Positions 1-7,895 of a stretch of DNA of 64,000 bases are shown here, piece after piece. Each line of letters opens with the position of its first letter. Position 1 is the stretch's first letter. The notes under the pieces are model-generated. The model was not told the DNA's origin and searched no databases. It worked only from the letters and a program-made list of their open reading frames with translations. Both the position numbers and the translations under genes were made by a program. The stretch is from JANQEU01 sp965601455 (GTDB lineage Bacteria > Bacteroidota > Bacteroidia > Cytophagales > Cyclobacteriaceae): positions 1,054,001 to 1,118,000 of the forward strand of contig OZ271831.1 in the NCBI GenBank assembly GCA_965601455.1, read 5' to 3'.

Positions 1-90
1 TGTATCCGCATCGATGATTATAGGAATCCTGTTTTCCTGGAGAAAAAGGGTGGAGAAGAAAACAAAGAGTGTAACTAACAGAACATTCAT
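1..90 (-). CDS. Nucleoside hydrolase-like protein, N-terminal part only
   Basis: An open frame runs from an ATG at 88-90 off the left edge of the window. The 30 visible residues are a hydrophobic signal peptide (MNVLLVTLFVFFSTLF) followed by IPIIIDADT. That motif matches the N-terminal DxDT calcium-binding motif of inosine-uridine-preferring nucleoside hydrolases, which cleave the N-glycosidic bond of nucleosides; exported versions are common in Bacteroidota. Only the first of the motifs is present, so the family call is an inference from one motif and its position. The catalytic core lies outside the window. Confidence 0.5.
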   Translation of the reverse strand, partial: MNVLLVTLFVFFSTLFLQENRIPIIIDADT

Positions 91-141
91 GATAGCAAAT
101 CCCGTTTAGGATACACGCAAGATAGTGCTGATTGCGGTACT

Positions 142-879
142 TTAAGAAACTCTGCCTATTCTAAGGAACAAAGGAAATTTGGCTGTTTTTCGATTGTTAT
201 CGGGCCAAATTTTGTGAACGCTGTTGACGTAGTCTGGAAATGGGTCAGCACCCACCTTTTCACGATAATGTTTTAGCGCAGACCAGGTATTGAGGTATCC
301 TAGATAGGCTTCCCGACGCCATTCCATCTCTATTGAGAAAGAAGGTGAGCTGATTTCCTTGAAAGGGAAGGGTATGGTGGCATATCTTTCATCCAGGTAT
401 CGTCTTTCCGGATCCCAATAAGGTCCAACAACATCATGATAAAACTGATAAGTCAGGTTATCAATCTGATCATCCATCTGATGAAGTCCGTAACCAATAA
501 CCGCAAGAATAGCTCCTGGTTTTGCTGTTCTTTTCACCTCCTTATAAAATTCTTCAAACCTGAACCAATGAATAGCTTGGGCAACGGTAATCAGGTCAAA
601 AGAGTCATCGGCAAATATCGTGGACTCGGCCTTTTGAATGCTGTAATTCAAGTTTTTAGCCTCGGTTGCATGATTAATCTGATTCTCGCTGATATCAGTC
701 CCGAATACCTTCTCAAATGAGGGAGATAGTTTGTAAGCCAATTGTCCATTACCTGTCCCACAGTCCCAAGCCTGGGATCTGCCGGTTACATGGGAAAGAA
801 TAAACTCAATCAGTTCATCCGGATATCCTGGTCTGAATGCAGCATAGTTATTGGATGATTCTGAGAAGTTGTCTTTCAA
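142..879 (-). CDS. Class I SAM-dependent methyltransferase
   Basis: A 245-residue protein with a class I methyltransferase core. Motif I is visible near residues 38-46 (WDCGTGNGQ), the acidic end of strand 2 is GTDIS, and the post-motif segment FDLITVAQAIHWF fits the Methyltransf_11 type. The N-terminus (NNYAAFRPGYP) resembles the Tmt1/trans-aconitate or UbiE-like group of small-molecule methyltransferases. The start ATG overlaps the stop of the chemoreceptor gene upstream by four bases, so the two are probably co-transcribed. The substrate cannot be told from sequence. Length is normal for the family. Confidence 0.8.
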   Translation of the reverse strand: MKDNFSESSNNYAAFRPGYPDELIEFILSHVTGRSQAWDCGTGNGQLAYKLSPSFEKVFGTDISENQINHATEAKNLNYSIQKAESTIFADDSFDLITVAQAIHWFRFEEFYKEVKRTAKPGAILAVIGYGLHQMDDQIDNLTYQFYHDVVGPYWDPERRYLDERYATIPFPFKEISSPSFSIEMEWRREAYLGYLNTWSALKHYREKVGADPFPDYVNSVHKIWPDNNRKTAKFPLFLRIGRVS

Positions 880-3380
880 TGCAGTTTGAACTTACCGGCT
901 TTTTCCATCAGGTCATTTACAATTTCGTTGATCTTGCTTATTCTGTCTGTGAAGTTCGACATTCCCATGGATAACTGCGTGGCCGATGAAGCTACTTCCT
1001 CAGTTCCTGTGGCAGTCTCTTCCGCAATCACCACCACGCTTTCAATATTCTCGACAACGGACTTAATGTTGGCAATTTGTTTCTTCACTGCATCAACTAT
1101 GGTAATGGATAAGTCCAGGTTTCCGCTGGCTGATTGTGTGATTTCCTGAAAAGCCTGGCTTGCTTCAATAGAAGCTTTCTCACCTTCACTGATACTTTTA
1201 CTCATGTTGGTGACAAGGGTCGCCGTACTTTGAGTATCTGTTTGAACACTGGAGATGAGATTCTCGATTTCTTTAGTGCTTTTCCTACTGTCTTCCGCAA
1301 GTTTTCGGATTTCCTCGGCTACTACAGCAAACCCTCTACCAGCTTCACCTGCCTGGGCGGCCTCGATGGCTGCATTCAGAGCAAGCAGGTTCGTTTGTGC
1401 GGCAATTTCATTGATGATTCCAACCACACGATTAATCTGTTGCGATCGCTCTGTCAACACTGAAAATGAATCGTTTGTCTGATCCGCAACCAGGGCAATC
1501 TCCTTCATCGTGGATTCGATTTGGTTGATAACCTGAAGACCTCGCTTACTTCGACTGTTAACCTGATCAGCTGAAGATCGAATTTCTTCTGCCTGTTTTC
1601 CCATTTCATCGGAGCTGGACAAGACATCTTCTATTAGTTGGCTGGATTCATCAACTTTTCGGACTTGTGATTGAGCACCTTCACTGATCTCGCTGATTGC
1701 CGAAGCAATTTCAGTAGTACTGGTATTCATTTCATCACTCGCTGAAAGCATTTCCTGATTGTCTACCGTAATATGATTGGCACTTTCCTTAATGTCCTCG
1801 ATCAAAAAACCAATGCTATCTAATGCTGTATTGAGGTTTGCAGATAACAAATGAATACTGCCCTGACCTTCAATTTCAAATTTCCGGGTTAGGTTTCCTT
1901 CAGCCATTTCACTGGCAATCTCATTCAGTTCGAATACGGGTAAAGAAATCCTTTCAATCAATCGATTAATTGAATTACCCAGCTCCTGCCAAACTCCGGC
2001 TTTTCCCATTGTCTCAACTCGTACAGTGAAATTTCCCTCGGAGGTTGCCCGATCAATTACATTGCCTGTCTCCGTTAGCACATTCTGTAGGTTTTCACGC
2101 ATTTGGATTAATGAATATCCAAGAATATCACTGTCCCCGGACACTTCAAATGGTGCTTCCAGATTACCCATGCCTATTTCATTGGAGAAATTGGCTTTTC
2201 GGATTAAATCATCAAGTAGATTATTCACAGATTGGCTGATCTCACTCAGTTCATCGGTTCCTTCAACTTTCAGACGTTCATCGGTGATGTTACCAGCTGC
2301 TAATGACTTAAGAAGTCCTTTGGCATTATCAAGTGAATGTGTGATGTTGTAAGAAATCCTCCAAATCAGGAACGTAAGTAATAATAATCCAATAATCGCA
2401 ACCATTAGAGATACTCTAAATGATTGATAGAATGGAGCTAATATTTCATCCATCGGCATTACAATACCAACAGTCCATCGGCTAGAACCCCGACCAATAT
2501 CAATGGGGGCCATAGAAACAAAAACATCCTCATCCTGTTCGGGATCAAAGACAACTGTTGATGTCACATCTTCAGTGAGTATTCGCTGTTGAAAATTCTC
2601 ATTCAGGTCGTTGAAGAAGGAAATTGAGTTAAATGGAAGGCTGAAAAGATCCTCATCAGGGTGCGATATTATGGTCCCGTTTGTACTAAGCAAGTAAGCA
2701 TAGCTGCGTGCCATAAAGTCTACGTTTGACATTGGTCGGTAGTCTTCCACGCTCATATCAGTACCTATCAAGCCGACAAATTCACCACCAACTATGATGG
2801 GTACAGATGGTGATACACCAAGTAGGGAGTCTCCAGTAGCTCTTGCATAGTCATAGTCAGCATACCAGTAGGGATCCGTTAGAAGTTCTTGTTTTTCACT
2901 TTTCTGCAACGCATAGATGCTTCCCTCTATATCACCATCTAGGTTCGCCAACTCTGTACTACTCTGCACTTTGCCATCTCTTGTGTAGAAGTTGACTCGT
3001 TCCCGACCATAAGGAAGATCGTAGTCCGACTCGATTGCTGAAAGCTCCCAACTCATCCAAACCGCATCGTATTTTGGATATTCCACAAGTACTTTCGTCA
3101 TTATGGATTTTCTGAGGGAGTCTCTAATGGGTCGTTCGAGATCAAGATAGCCTTGGAGAGTGTATGCCATTGTACGGGCAACCGAAAGATCTTCGTTTAG
3201 AATGGTCTTTATATCATTTGCTTTCTGTAGCGTGTTAGCATGTGCCAGTTTGGTTGCTTCCTGAATAATTTTACTCCGCATGGAGAATGTTAGATAGCCG
3301 AAGGTAAGTAGGTATAGCACTACGGAAATACCGAGAATGAACCACATCATTCTCTGCCTGATGGTGAATCTTCCTTTCAT
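876..3380 (-). CDS. Methyl-accepting chemotaxis protein with periplasmic Cache-type sensor
   Basis: An 834-residue chemoreceptor. One membrane helix lies at about residues 10-32 and a second at about 327-349; the roughly 290 residues between them look like a double Cache ligand-binding domain. A HAMP domain follows, then at least two more HAMP-like segments (around EGNLTRKFEI), then a long coiled-coil signalling domain. The conserved hairpin tip is visible (QTNLLALNAAIEAAQAGEAG). No C-terminal CheR-tethering peptide is seen; the protein ends GKFKLH. The cytoplasmic half is closely similar to the chemoreceptor at 42.7-44.5 kb. The gene overlaps the downstream methyltransferase by four bases. 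Confidence 0.92.
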   Translation of the reverse strand: MKGRFTIRQRMMWFILGISVVLYLLTFGYLTFSMRSKIIQEATKLAHANTLQKANDIKTILNEDLSVARTMAYTLQGYLDLERPIRDSLRKSIMTKVLVEYPKYDAVWMSWELSAIESDYDLPYGRERVNFYTRDGKVQSSTELANLDGDIEGSIYALQKSEKQELLTDPYWYADYDYARATGDSLLGVSPSVPIIVGGEFVGLIGTDMSVEDYRPMSNVDFMARSYAYLLSTNGTIISHPDEDLFSLPFNSISFFNDLNENFQQRILTEDVTSTVVFDPEQDEDVFVSMAPIDIGRGSSRWTVGIVMPMDEILAPFYQSFRVSLMVAIIGLLLLTFLIWRISYNITHSLDNAKGLLKSLAAGNITDERLKVEGTDELSEISQSVNNLLDDLIRKANFSNEIGMGNLEAPFEVSGDSDILGYSLIQMRENLQNVLTETGNVIDRATSEGNFTVRVETMGKAGVWQELGNSINRLIERISLPVFELNEIASEMAEGNLTRKFEIEGQGSIHLLSANLNTALDSIGFLIEDIKESANHITVDNQEMLSASDEMNTSTTEIASAISEISEGAQSQVRKVDESSQLIEDVLSSSDEMGKQAEEIRSSADQVNSRSKRGLQVINQIESTMKEIALVADQTNDSFSVLTERSQQINRVVGIINEIAAQTNLLALNAAIEAAQAGEAGRGFAVVAEEIRKLAEDSRKSTKEIENLISSVQTDTQSTATLVTNMSKSISEGEKASIEASQAFQEITQSASGNLDLSITIVDAVKKQIANIKSVVENIESVVVIAEETATGTEEVASSATQLSMGMSNFTDRISKINEIVNDLMEKAGKFKLH

Positions 3381-3458
3381 TTATTGCTGATTACGTCAAT
3401 AGGGCTCATTTGACAACCCTTTGATTTACTTGGTGACAGTATAGAAAATAACTCAAAC

Positions 3459-3593
3459 TTGCAGAAATTAATTGAAATTCATGTTTTAGAGCTACATGAA
3501 ACGGAAAAATTGGCGGTGAGAGAGTTTTATGAACAATTAAGAGGAATCAACTCACAAAGGATGAAATTACATTTCAGTTGTGAGTGGAATTAG
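3459..3593 (+). other. Possible small ORF or gene remnant
   Basis: A frame open from about 3414 to a TAG at 3591-3593 gives protein-like sequence (KLIEIHVLELHETEKLAV, then EFYEQLRG). There is no ATG near its beginning; the earliest reasonable start is a TTG at 3459, giving 44 residues. It lies just upstream of the STAS-like gene, in the same direction. It could be a non-ATG small gene, the tail of a decayed gene, or chance. I recognise no family. Confidence 0.2.
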
Positions 3594-3627
3594 GTAAATT
3601 GATCTCAAGAACAATGCTCATATTTCA

Positions 3628-4005
3628 ATGTTACTATCTACATCATCGCTCGAAATCAGAAGAGACCCGGAGTTCGGACAAAATGCACTAGTATTTAAGT
3701 TTATTGGGAAATTCACAGAAGAAGCCAGTATTGAAGGTACTCGTGTTTGGAAGAAGGAGTTTGATGAAAATCCAGATATTGAGGACTGGGTTCTCATCTG
3801 GGATTGCCTGGAGATGACAGGTTTCGAGATATCAGCTCGAAAGGAGTGGTATAAATACTTAAAGGACTCCAACCCACGTATCGAGTTTGTGGTGATAGCA
3901 GCAAAAAACGTCCTTATTCGTGGCGCAGCCAGAGTGATGATGGATTTTTTTGGCTTAAAGTCACAAATTGTAAAATCACTGGATGAAATCAGAGAATCAG
4001 CATAG
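3628..4005 (+). CDS. STAS/SpoIIAA-like protein
   Basis: A 125-residue soluble protein without signal peptide. The alternation of short strands and helices (ALVFKFIGKF, WVLIWDCLEMTGF, EFVVIAAKN, ARVMMDFFG) is what is expected of the STAS or SpoIIAA-like fold, which bacteria use as a protein-interaction switch or anchor. No phosphorylatable serine motif of the classical anti-sigma antagonist kind is obvious. It stands alone and ends near a bidirectional terminator. The start is the first ATG in frame; another ATG at 3614 is out of frame. The fold assignment is an inference from pattern only. Confidence 0.55.
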   Translation: MLLSTSSLEIRRDPEFGQNALVFKFIGKFTEEASIEGTRVWKKEFDENPDIEDWVLIWDCLEMTGFEISARKEWYKYLKDSNPRIEFVVIAAKNVLIRGAARVMMDFFGLKSQIVKSLDEIRESA

Positions 4006-4091
4006 CAAATGAAGTAGATTTAGCGTAACTAGATAGTTGTTTGCTATATGTTGTGCGCTCAGTTATCCAGAGGAAGATCATCTTTTATAAT

Positions 4092-4124
4092 AAAAAAAGG
4101 CCCATGTCAGGCCTTTTCATTGTT
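4092..4124. terminator. Bidirectional intrinsic terminator
   Basis: An eight-base-pair stem, AAAAGGCC at 4095-4102 with GGCCTTTT at 4110-4117 and a seven-base loop, flanked by A-rich and T-rich runs. It lies between the convergent STAS-like gene and the DUF4097 gene and can serve both. Confidence 0.85.
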
Positions 4125-4137
4125 TTTGATTGCCAGG

Positions 4138-5031
4138 TTATTCTTCGATGGTAGCATCTCCAGATCCACTACTAATCCTTACCAGGACACTTTTATCATC
4201 AAACTTCTTGGTCTTCCTGATTTTAGTGTTTCTTCCGTATCCCTCGATTTCCTCAGTAGTATCAAAATCAAAAGGAGCTACGATTTTCCCACGTTGTTTA
4301 TTGACTTCCATTTCAAGAGTCCCAACCAAAGGTGTACCATCAAAATCTACCGTTGCATCCCCACTTCCGCTATTGACAGAAAGGTCATATGCAATAGGAG
4401 CTCCTAATGTTACTTTTGAGTTTCCCGAACCGGAATTAAAACCAGAGGATCCGAGCAATACAATCTTCTCTGCACTGATGTTTCCGCTTCCTGTATTGGC
4501 AGAAACTTCACCTTCAAAATCAGCTAATTTGATATTTCCTGAACCGGTATTTAATTCTGCTTCACCTTTGTACGACTCAGCTACAATGTCTCCTGATCCT
4601 GTATTTATATCAAATTCACCATTTACGTTTTCTACCAGGAAGTCACCTGACCCACTGTTCATTTTACCTTCAACTTCCAATTCCTTCACACTAATGTCAC
4701 CGGAACCCGTATTGATCTTGATTTCTATTCCACTTGGTACATCTATTGTCCAGTAAGCCGAACCCCGGTAGTTATTTCTATTGCGCTCTTCCCTAATAAC
4801 CAGTGTATTCTGTCTTTTTTCTATTATGGGATTATAGTCGTCACTAAAGTTGTGTTCCATTTCCACATATGCGGTACCATCATCAGATTTATTGATATCA
4901 ATATCACCTGAGCCGACGCTCATTTCTACTTTTTCGATCCCTTCGAATGATTTACTGAGCTTCCCTTGGCCAAGAGAAGAAAATCCGAAAAGAACCATTA
5001 GTCCAATAGCTAATACATATTGAGTTTTCAT
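4138..5031 (-). CDS. DUF4097-type repeat protein, exported
   Basis: A 297-residue protein with a signal peptide ending around FGFSSLGQG. The mature part is dominated by a roughly 16-22-residue repeat whose core is NTGSGDI or NSGSGD, seen about ten times and ending with SSGSGDATIEE. This pattern is typical of the DUF4097 and DUF2807 adhesin-like families, which form a right-handed beta-helix. No catalytic residues are apparent. It is monocistronic: a terminator follows it and there is a 75-base gap to hemN upstream. A surface or periplasmic structural role is likely but inferred. Confidence 0.8.
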   Translation of the reverse strand: MKTQYVLAIGLMVLFGFSSLGQGKLSKSFEGIEKVEMSVGSGDIDINKSDDGTAYVEMEHNFSDDYNPIIEKRQNTLVIREERNRNNYRGSAYWTIDVPSGIEIKINTGSGDISVKELEVEGKMNSGSGDFLVENVNGEFDINTGSGDIVAESYKGEAELNTGSGNIKLADFEGEVSANTGSGNISAEKIVLLGSSGFNSGSGNSKVTLGAPIAYDLSVNSGSGDATVDFDGTPLVGTLEMEVNKQRGKIVAPFDFDTTEEIEGYGRNTKIRKTKKFDDKSVLVRISSGSGDATIEE

Positions 5032-5106
5032 AGGATGTCTTTAATTTTTTCATAAAAGACCTCCTAATACAATAAGGGTTGCATCAGCCTCAAATTATTT
5101 GTTGGC

Positions 5107-6441
5107 CTAAATAGTTTGGCTAAACATTGGTTTTGATGGTTGCTTTTCCTGGAGGTATTCGTCAAATAACATCGCAATGTTTCTTAAAAAACTTTGACCT
5201 GTTTTAGTGACGTGCAGAACCTCCTCTTCGACATACATGCAACCGTCTTGTATTAGTGAATCACCTTGCGAAAGAATCCTGACTTTCAGGTCTGGATTAC
5301 CGGAGAGTTCAGTTTGTAATCTGCACATGATGTCCAGAATATATTTACGAGTTTGTAAATCACTTGGTGTTAACTGGTGGCCTTTTAACGTAGGCAATTC
5401 TCCGGCATTTACCTGATCAATGTATTTCCAAACATTCTTTTCATTCTGGTGAAAAGCGGTCCAGCTGTCACTAATTGATGAAGCCCCCAATCCGATTAGA
5501 ACACGAGAATCAGTGGTTGTATATCCCATGAAATTACGATTCAGTTTTCCTGCTATGGATGCTTCAAAGAGGCCGTCAGAAGGAAGGCTGAAATGATCCA
5601 TACCAAGTTCCAAGTAACCGGCATCTTCAAGGAGCTTACGACCTGTTTGGTACAGGTTAAATTTTTCGGAGGCCGTAGGTAGGTCATCGTCCGAAAAAGT
5701 CCGTTGCATTCTACTTTTCCATGGTACATGAGCATAGCTGTAAAAGGCAATTCGATCTGGTTTTAGCTGATTTACCAACCCCATGGTTTTATTTATGCTG
5801 TTCAGCGTTTGTTTTGGTAATCCGTATATTAGGTCATAGTTAACTGAGGAGAAACCTAACTTTCTGGCTGCTTCAGTCATTTCCTGGACCTCAGCAAAGG
5901 ACTGGGGGCGATTAATTGCTGCCTGAACCACCTCATCGAAATCCTGAATTCCAAAAGAAACTCTCTGAAAACCGAGATCTCGAAGTGTCTCAAGCTGATG
6001 AACACTTGTATAGCCTGGATGCGCTTCTATGCTTAGTTCAGGATTATCGCAGTTGATATCCTTCAATATTCCATTCATCAAAGTCTTTAGTGATTCAGAA
6101 CTGAAGAAGGTGGGAGTACCTCCACCAAGATGAACTTCCGTCACTGGCAGATTATCTCCTAATCTGGAGATATACCATTTCCATTCGTTAAGGACTGCGG
6201 AAACGTAATCGCTCTCGACGTCATGATTTTTGGTGAGTACCTTGTGGCATCCACAGTATGTACACATGCTTTCGCAGAAAGGAAGATGGATGTACAGACT
6301 AATGCCTTCCTGCATTCCTTTTTTTATTGAGGAGATCCATTCTGACTCAGATGGAGTAGAATCCCAGAAAGGTACGGAAGGATAAGAGGTGTACCTCGGG
6401 CCAGGAACATTGTATTTCTTTAGTAAATCAGTACTTACCAT
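5107..6441 (-). CDS. hemN: Oxygen-independent coproporphyrinogen III oxidase
   Basis: A 444-residue radical-SAM enzyme that oxidatively decarboxylates coproporphyrinogen III to protoporphyrinogen IX without oxygen, in heme synthesis. The [4Fe-4S] cluster motif is at residues 56-65 (CESMCTYCGC), preceded by the YIHLPFC strand. The N-terminus PGPRYTSYPSVPFW and the GGGTPTFF motif are those of true HemN rather than HemW, as is the length of about 450. It lies between the DUF4097 gene and a helicase gene, all on the minus strand, but the gaps do not demand an operon. Regulation is not visible. Confidence 0.92.
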   Translation of the reverse strand: MVSTDLLKKYNVPGPRYTSYPSVPFWDSTPSESEWISSIKKGMQEGISLYIHLPFCESMCTYCGCHKVLTKNHDVESDYVSAVLNEWKWYISRLGDNLPVTEVHLGGGTPTFFSSESLKTLMNGILKDINCDNPELSIEAHPGYTSVHQLETLRDLGFQRVSFGIQDFDEVVQAAINRPQSFAEVQEMTEAARKLGFSSVNYDLIYGLPKQTLNSINKTMGLVNQLKPDRIAFYSYAHVPWKSRMQRTFSDDDLPTASEKFNLYQTGRKLLEDAGYLELGMDHFSLPSDGLFEASIAGKLNRNFMGYTTTDSRVLIGLGASSISDSWTAFHQNEKNVWKYIDQVNAGELPTLKGHQLTPSDLQTRKYILDIMCRLQTELSGNPDLKVRILSQGDSLIQDGCMYVEEEVLHVTKTGQSFLRNIAMLFDEYLQEKQPSKPMFSQTI

Positions 6442-6521
6442 TGTCCAAAAGAACTTGAAAGCTTACGACGATATGCTGATCACTGGCAGACCGTGTTATG
6501 ACTTCTGTCAAGTTTAAAGAC

Positions 6522-7727
6522 TTATCTTCTTTTGCCTGGCTTTCTTCGGAAATTACCGAAAGACCTTCTATTTGCTTTGGGGTTGTATTCAGGGGTTTCA
6601 CCAAGTGCTTCCGGAGCTTTTCCTTTTGGGATCGCGTGACCAATCAATTCTTCGATTTGAGAGAACTTATACTGTTCTTCTACATTGATCATGGTGAATG
6701 CAGCACCTTTTGATGCGGCGCGTGCGGTTCTTCCAATCCTGTGAATGTAGTCTTCACCATCGTTGGGTACGTCGTAATTGATCACCAAATCAATATCCTC
6801 TATATCAATCCCTCGGGATAAGATATCGGTGGCGACAAGTACATTTAGTTTCCTTGCTTTAAATTGATTGAGCACTTCTTCTCTTTGTCTCTGGTCAAGA
6901 TCTGAATGGATGTCCTCTACCTTTAAATGTGTTTTTTTCAGCGATTTTGAAAGTGATTTTGTATTGTCCTTGGTGGAACAAAAGATGATCACACTGGTGA
7001 ACTTATCAAAGGAGAGTAAGTGCATGATCAGTGGAATCTTTTGGGTTTCGTAAACAGAGAACCCTATCTGGATGACCTTTTCTGCAGGAACAGAGATTGC
7101 AATGTTTATTTCTTCAGGATCAGTGAGAACGTCCTTTGCGAGTTGCCGAATTTTTGGAGGCATTGTAGCCGAAAACAATAGATTTTGCCTTTGTTTCGGT
7201 AGATGAGAGATGATTTTCTTTATATCATCGAAAAATCCCATGTCAAGCATCCTATCCGCTTCATCCAAAACCAGAAATTTGAGGTGGTCCATCTTTACAT
7301 AGCTCATGGCCAGATGAGCGATCAATCTTCCGGGTGTTGCAATGATAATTGAGGCTCCGGTGGATAGCGCGGTTTTCTGTTGAGAAAAGGAATCTCCGTC
7401 GTTGCCACCATAGATGGCTATTGAGCTTACTTGACTGAAATACGACAAACCTTGAAGTTGCTGATCAATCTGTATAGCTAGTTCACGGGTCGGAACAATA
7501 ATCAGGCACTTGGTATCTTCGTGTTCATTGCCACTGATAATTGAATGCATTATCGGTAGGAGAAAGGCTGCTGTCTTTCCTGTTCCGGTTTGAGCACATC
7601 CGATGATGTCGTTACCAGATAGTATAATGGGAATAGCCTGTTCTTGAATGGGGGTGGCTTTTTCAAAACCAAGTGCATCTAGGCCTTGTAGAATGTCTTC
7701 GTGAAGCCCTAACTCTTCAAATTTCAA
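6522..7727 (-). CDS. DEAD-box ATP-dependent RNA helicase
   Basis: A 401-residue helicase of RhlE type. Visible motifs, in order: Q motif (ATPIQEQAIP, about 25-34), Walker A AQTGTGKT at 45-52, Ia PTREL, DEAD in VLDEADRMLDMG, SAT in LLFSATMP, and motif VI HRIGRTARAA. The usual glycine in GRTGRA is replaced by alanine, but the arginine fingers remain. The tail is short and basic (NRRSFGNFRRKPGKRR), fitting RNA binding. Such proteins unwind RNA in ribosome assembly or cold adaptation. It is divergently transcribed from the VPS10-like gene. Confidence 0.92.
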   Translation of the reverse strand: MKFEELGLHEDILQGLDALGFEKATPIQEQAIPIILSGNDIIGCAQTGTGKTAAFLLPIMHSIISGNEHEDTKCLIIVPTRELAIQIDQQLQGLSYFSQVSSIAIYGGNDGDSFSQQKTALSTGASIIIATPGRLIAHLAMSYVKMDHLKFLVLDEADRMLDMGFFDDIKKIISHLPKQRQNLLFSATMPPKIRQLAKDVLTDPEEINIAISVPAEKVIQIGFSVYETQKIPLIMHLLSFDKFTSVIIFCSTKDNTKSLSKSLKKTHLKVEDIHSDLDQRQREEVLNQFKARKLNVLVATDILSRGIDIEDIDLVINYDVPNDGEDYIHRIGRTARAASKGAAFTMINVEEQYKFSQIEELIGHAIPKGKAPEALGETPEYNPKANRRSFGNFRRKPGKRR

Positions 7728-7895
7728 TCGTCACAAATTTTTTCAAAGATAAGATTAGTTACTTACCCGACTCACAATTGTCAGTTAAATTGGCCAAACA
7801 CCTTGTGGACTGATTATCTTACCGATTATAACTTTTCATTTTTGATTCATCTGGTCACCTGCGAAGTTTGACCTCCACTAATAAATCCATTTGAT

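Noticed and set aside
436..1482. Several plus-strand frames across the methyltransferase and chemoreceptor
   Set aside because: They lie opposite two clear genes with recognised domains and have no domain of their own.
4130..4756. A 208-codon plus-strand frame rich in Pro and Ser
   Set aside because: It is the antisense of the DUF4097 repeat coding region; the low-complexity repeat keeps the other strand open.
4138..5031. Tandem repeat read as a CRISPR array
   Set aside because: The repeat is at protein level (NTGSGDI) with variable DNA; there are no regular spacers or cas genes.
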